Assembly (NCBI GenBank): GCA_947502405.1
Contig: CANMZT010000011.1
Coordinates: 62,001 to 126,000, forward strand
Source: an uncultured Algibacter sp.
GTDB lineage: Bacteria; Bacteroidota; Bacteroidia; Flavobacteriales; Flavobacteriaceae
Direction of reading: 5' to 3'
Length of the DNA stretch: 64,000 nucleotides
Below the pieces are notes generated by a model. It was not told the DNA's origin. It did not search any database and worked only from the letters and a program-made list of their open reading frames with translations. Below, in pieces: positions 62,660-64,000 of this stretch (position 1 is the stretch's first letter; every line of letters begins with the position of its first letter). The position numbers and the translations under genes were made by a program.

Positions 62660-64000
62660 TTACCTGTAAAGTGTAAAGTGTCCAACAAATTCACGTTTAT
62701 CTCTCGGTTCATTTAATTTTACAACATACCAGTAATCTCCAGTAGGTAACTCAACACCTCTGTATTTACCATCCCACTTATCCCCTATATTTAAGGTAGC
62801 AATCTTTCGTCCATATCTATCAAAAATATCAAAGGTTAAATTTCTATATTGACTTGCACAACCTGGGCCCCAACCATCCAAATTACCATCACCATTTGGT
62901 GTAAAATAATTAGGTATACAAACATCTACGTATTCAAAAAATCGCGTTGCTGATACCTCACAACCATTAGCATCAATAACTGTAACGGTATAATCACCAG
63001 ATTCAAAAATTAAGAAGGTATTATCATTTCCATAAGATTCGTCATTTAGCCTAAATTCATAAGGCGTTGCTCCTCCAGAGGCATTAGCGATAATTTCGTT
63101 TAATCCACCATCATCTAAAGCTAAAGCTAAAGGTTGGAACGTATCAATTATGAAAGGAATACCATTATCAGTAATTTGAACACAGCCATTAGGATGACGT
63201 ACTTCTATACTATGAGGTCCTGGTGACAAGTTTTCATAAACACCCGTTCCTGTTGAAAATGGAGCACCATCTAGCGAATATTCTAAAACTGATGTGTCAA
63301 TTATACTTGAATCTACAGTTACTGTTACTCTATTGGTAACTGTGTTGGTATTGTTTGTAAAATCATTGATACACTCGTAATCTATATTTGCTAATGGCTC
63401 AAGAATTACGGGTTCTTGTAACGGAATAGAAAACGGACTATCGCCACCACAATTACTAGAATCTAAAACATAAACCATTTTCTCACCTCCCTCTAAACCA
63501 GAAAATGTATAAGTAGTTACCCCCATAGGAAGTGGTGTATAAGTTACATCATCAAGACTCACACTATATGGAGCCTCACCACCTAAAATCTCTATAGTAA
63601 ATTCACCTGTAGAATCACCATCACAAGGTGCTTCACTAATAATTGTATAATTAAATCCTAAAGGAAGCGGTTGATCAATATCAAAATTATAAGTTACAAA
63701 ACAGCCTAATTCATCTTGCACAACAATGTCATAATTACCTGGTGATAAATTTTCAATTGTTTCTAAATCGAAAAATTGGTCTAATCGAGGGGAAATCGCA
63801 TATTTAATTGTTCCTGAACCTCCACTAGCCGTAATTTCTAACATACCATCATTCTCGCCATTACACGTAACATCAATAGGGTTAAAGGTAACATCCAATG
63901 GTGATGCTGCGTTTGTAATTGGAATTGTAGCTGAAACTTCTAAACAATCTCCGCTATTTACCTGTACTTGATAATTACCAATAGGTAGGTTTGTAAAAAC
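62660..64000 (-). CDS. Gliding/T9SS surface protein with SprB repeats and CHU_C domain, 5' end outside the window
   Basis: The reading frame is open to base 64000, so the N-terminal part is missing; the TTG at 63898 is only an internal possibility. The visible part holds several SprB-type repeats (VTCNGENDGMLEITASGGSG, YTVTVIDANGC) and ends in a type B sorting (CHU_C) domain (PNYFTPNGDGNLDGWG, FDIFDRYGRKIA, GDYWYVVKLNE, GHFTLYR). It is exported by the type IX secretion system and held at the cell surface, acting in adhesion or gliding. It pairs with the PorP/SprF gene downstream. Confidence 0.9.
   Translation of the reverse strand, partial: VFTNLPIGNYQVQVNSGDCLEVSATIPITNAASPLDVTFNPIDVTCNGENDGMLEITASGGSGTIKYAISPRLDQFFDLETIENLSPGNYDIVVQDELGCFVTYNFDIDQPLPLGFNYTIISEAPCDGDSTGEFTIEILGGEAPYSVSLDDVTYTPLPMGVTTYTFSGLEGGEKMVYVLDSSNCGGDSPFSIPLQEPVILEPLANIDYECINDFTNNTNTVTNRVTVTVDSSIIDTSVLEYSLDGAPFSTGTGVYENLSPGPHSIEVRHPNGCVQITDNGIPFIIDTFQPLALALDDGGLNEIIANASGGATPYEFRLNDESYGNDNTFLIFESGDYTVTVIDANGCEVSATRFFEYVDVCIPNYFTPNGDGNLDGWGPGCASQYRNLTFDIFDRYGRKIATLNIGDKWDGKYRGVELPTGDYWYVVKLNEPRDKREFVGHFTLYR

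Overview
The base composition (AT-rich), the lack of strong Shine-Dalgarno sites, promoters of the TTG-N19-20-TAnnTTTG type, and the marker families (PorP/SprF and CHU_C/type IX secretion proteins, SusC-like TonB receptor, Bacteroidota-style UvrA, fused E1 alpha-beta dehydrogenase) point to a member of the Flavobacteriaceae (Bacteroidota). Both window edges cut genes: an ATPase at the left and a gliding/T9SS surface protein at the right.

Layout. 1-1282: 3' part of a P-loop ATPase with a C-terminal helix-turn-helix. 1390-5754: a minus-strand four-gene operon (GshB-like ATP-grasp ligase, mercaptopyruvate-type sulfurtransferase with an extra C-terminal domain, N-formylglutamate amidohydrolase family, DUF1704/QEGLA metallopeptidase of the MATCAP family). 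This ligase plus carboxypeptidase pairing looks like a peptide-end modification cycle. 5824-12815: transporter, PLP decarboxylase, GlmM, ACP phosphodiesterase and gamma-glutamyltransferase, interspersed with repeat elements. 12889-14913: an unknown membrane-anchored protein and a frameshifted AbiC-like phage-defence gene. 15080-36579: mostly housekeeping genes (uvrA, LOG protein, fused E1 dehydrogenase, two Crp/Fnr regulators, pheT, ABC-F, short-chain dehydrogenase, glutamine cyclotransferase) plus the SRP RNA gene on the minus strand at about 35361-35456. 36617-41828: class V aminotransferase-like enzyme, DsbD with a stand-alone DsbD-alpha paralogue, and a coiled-coil membrane protein.

41935-61649 is the most distinctive region: a divergent nonribosomal peptide locus. 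The minus arm reads acyl-CoA dehydrogenase, stand-alone adenylation enzyme, stand-alone carrier protein (a PltE/PltF/PltL-like prolyl-to-pyrrole starter set), a C-A-T synthetase whose specificity residues read as serine, a small His-rich protein, and a TonB-dependent receptor. The plus arm reads a HupE/UreJ-type membrane protein, a C-A-T-E synthetase, a C-T-TE synthetase with no adenylation domain and a cysteine in place of the thioesterase serine, a GT1 glycosyltransferase and an Sfp-type phosphopantetheinyl transferase. Biosynthesis, carrier activation, outer-membrane uptake and a metal-permease-like protein in one locus suggest a glycosylated peptide metallophore; this is inference. An 8+10+8 inverted repeat sits in the divergent promoter region.

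61650-64000: PorP/SprF-family protein and a large SprB-repeat/CHU_C protein, typical of the type IX secretion and gliding system.
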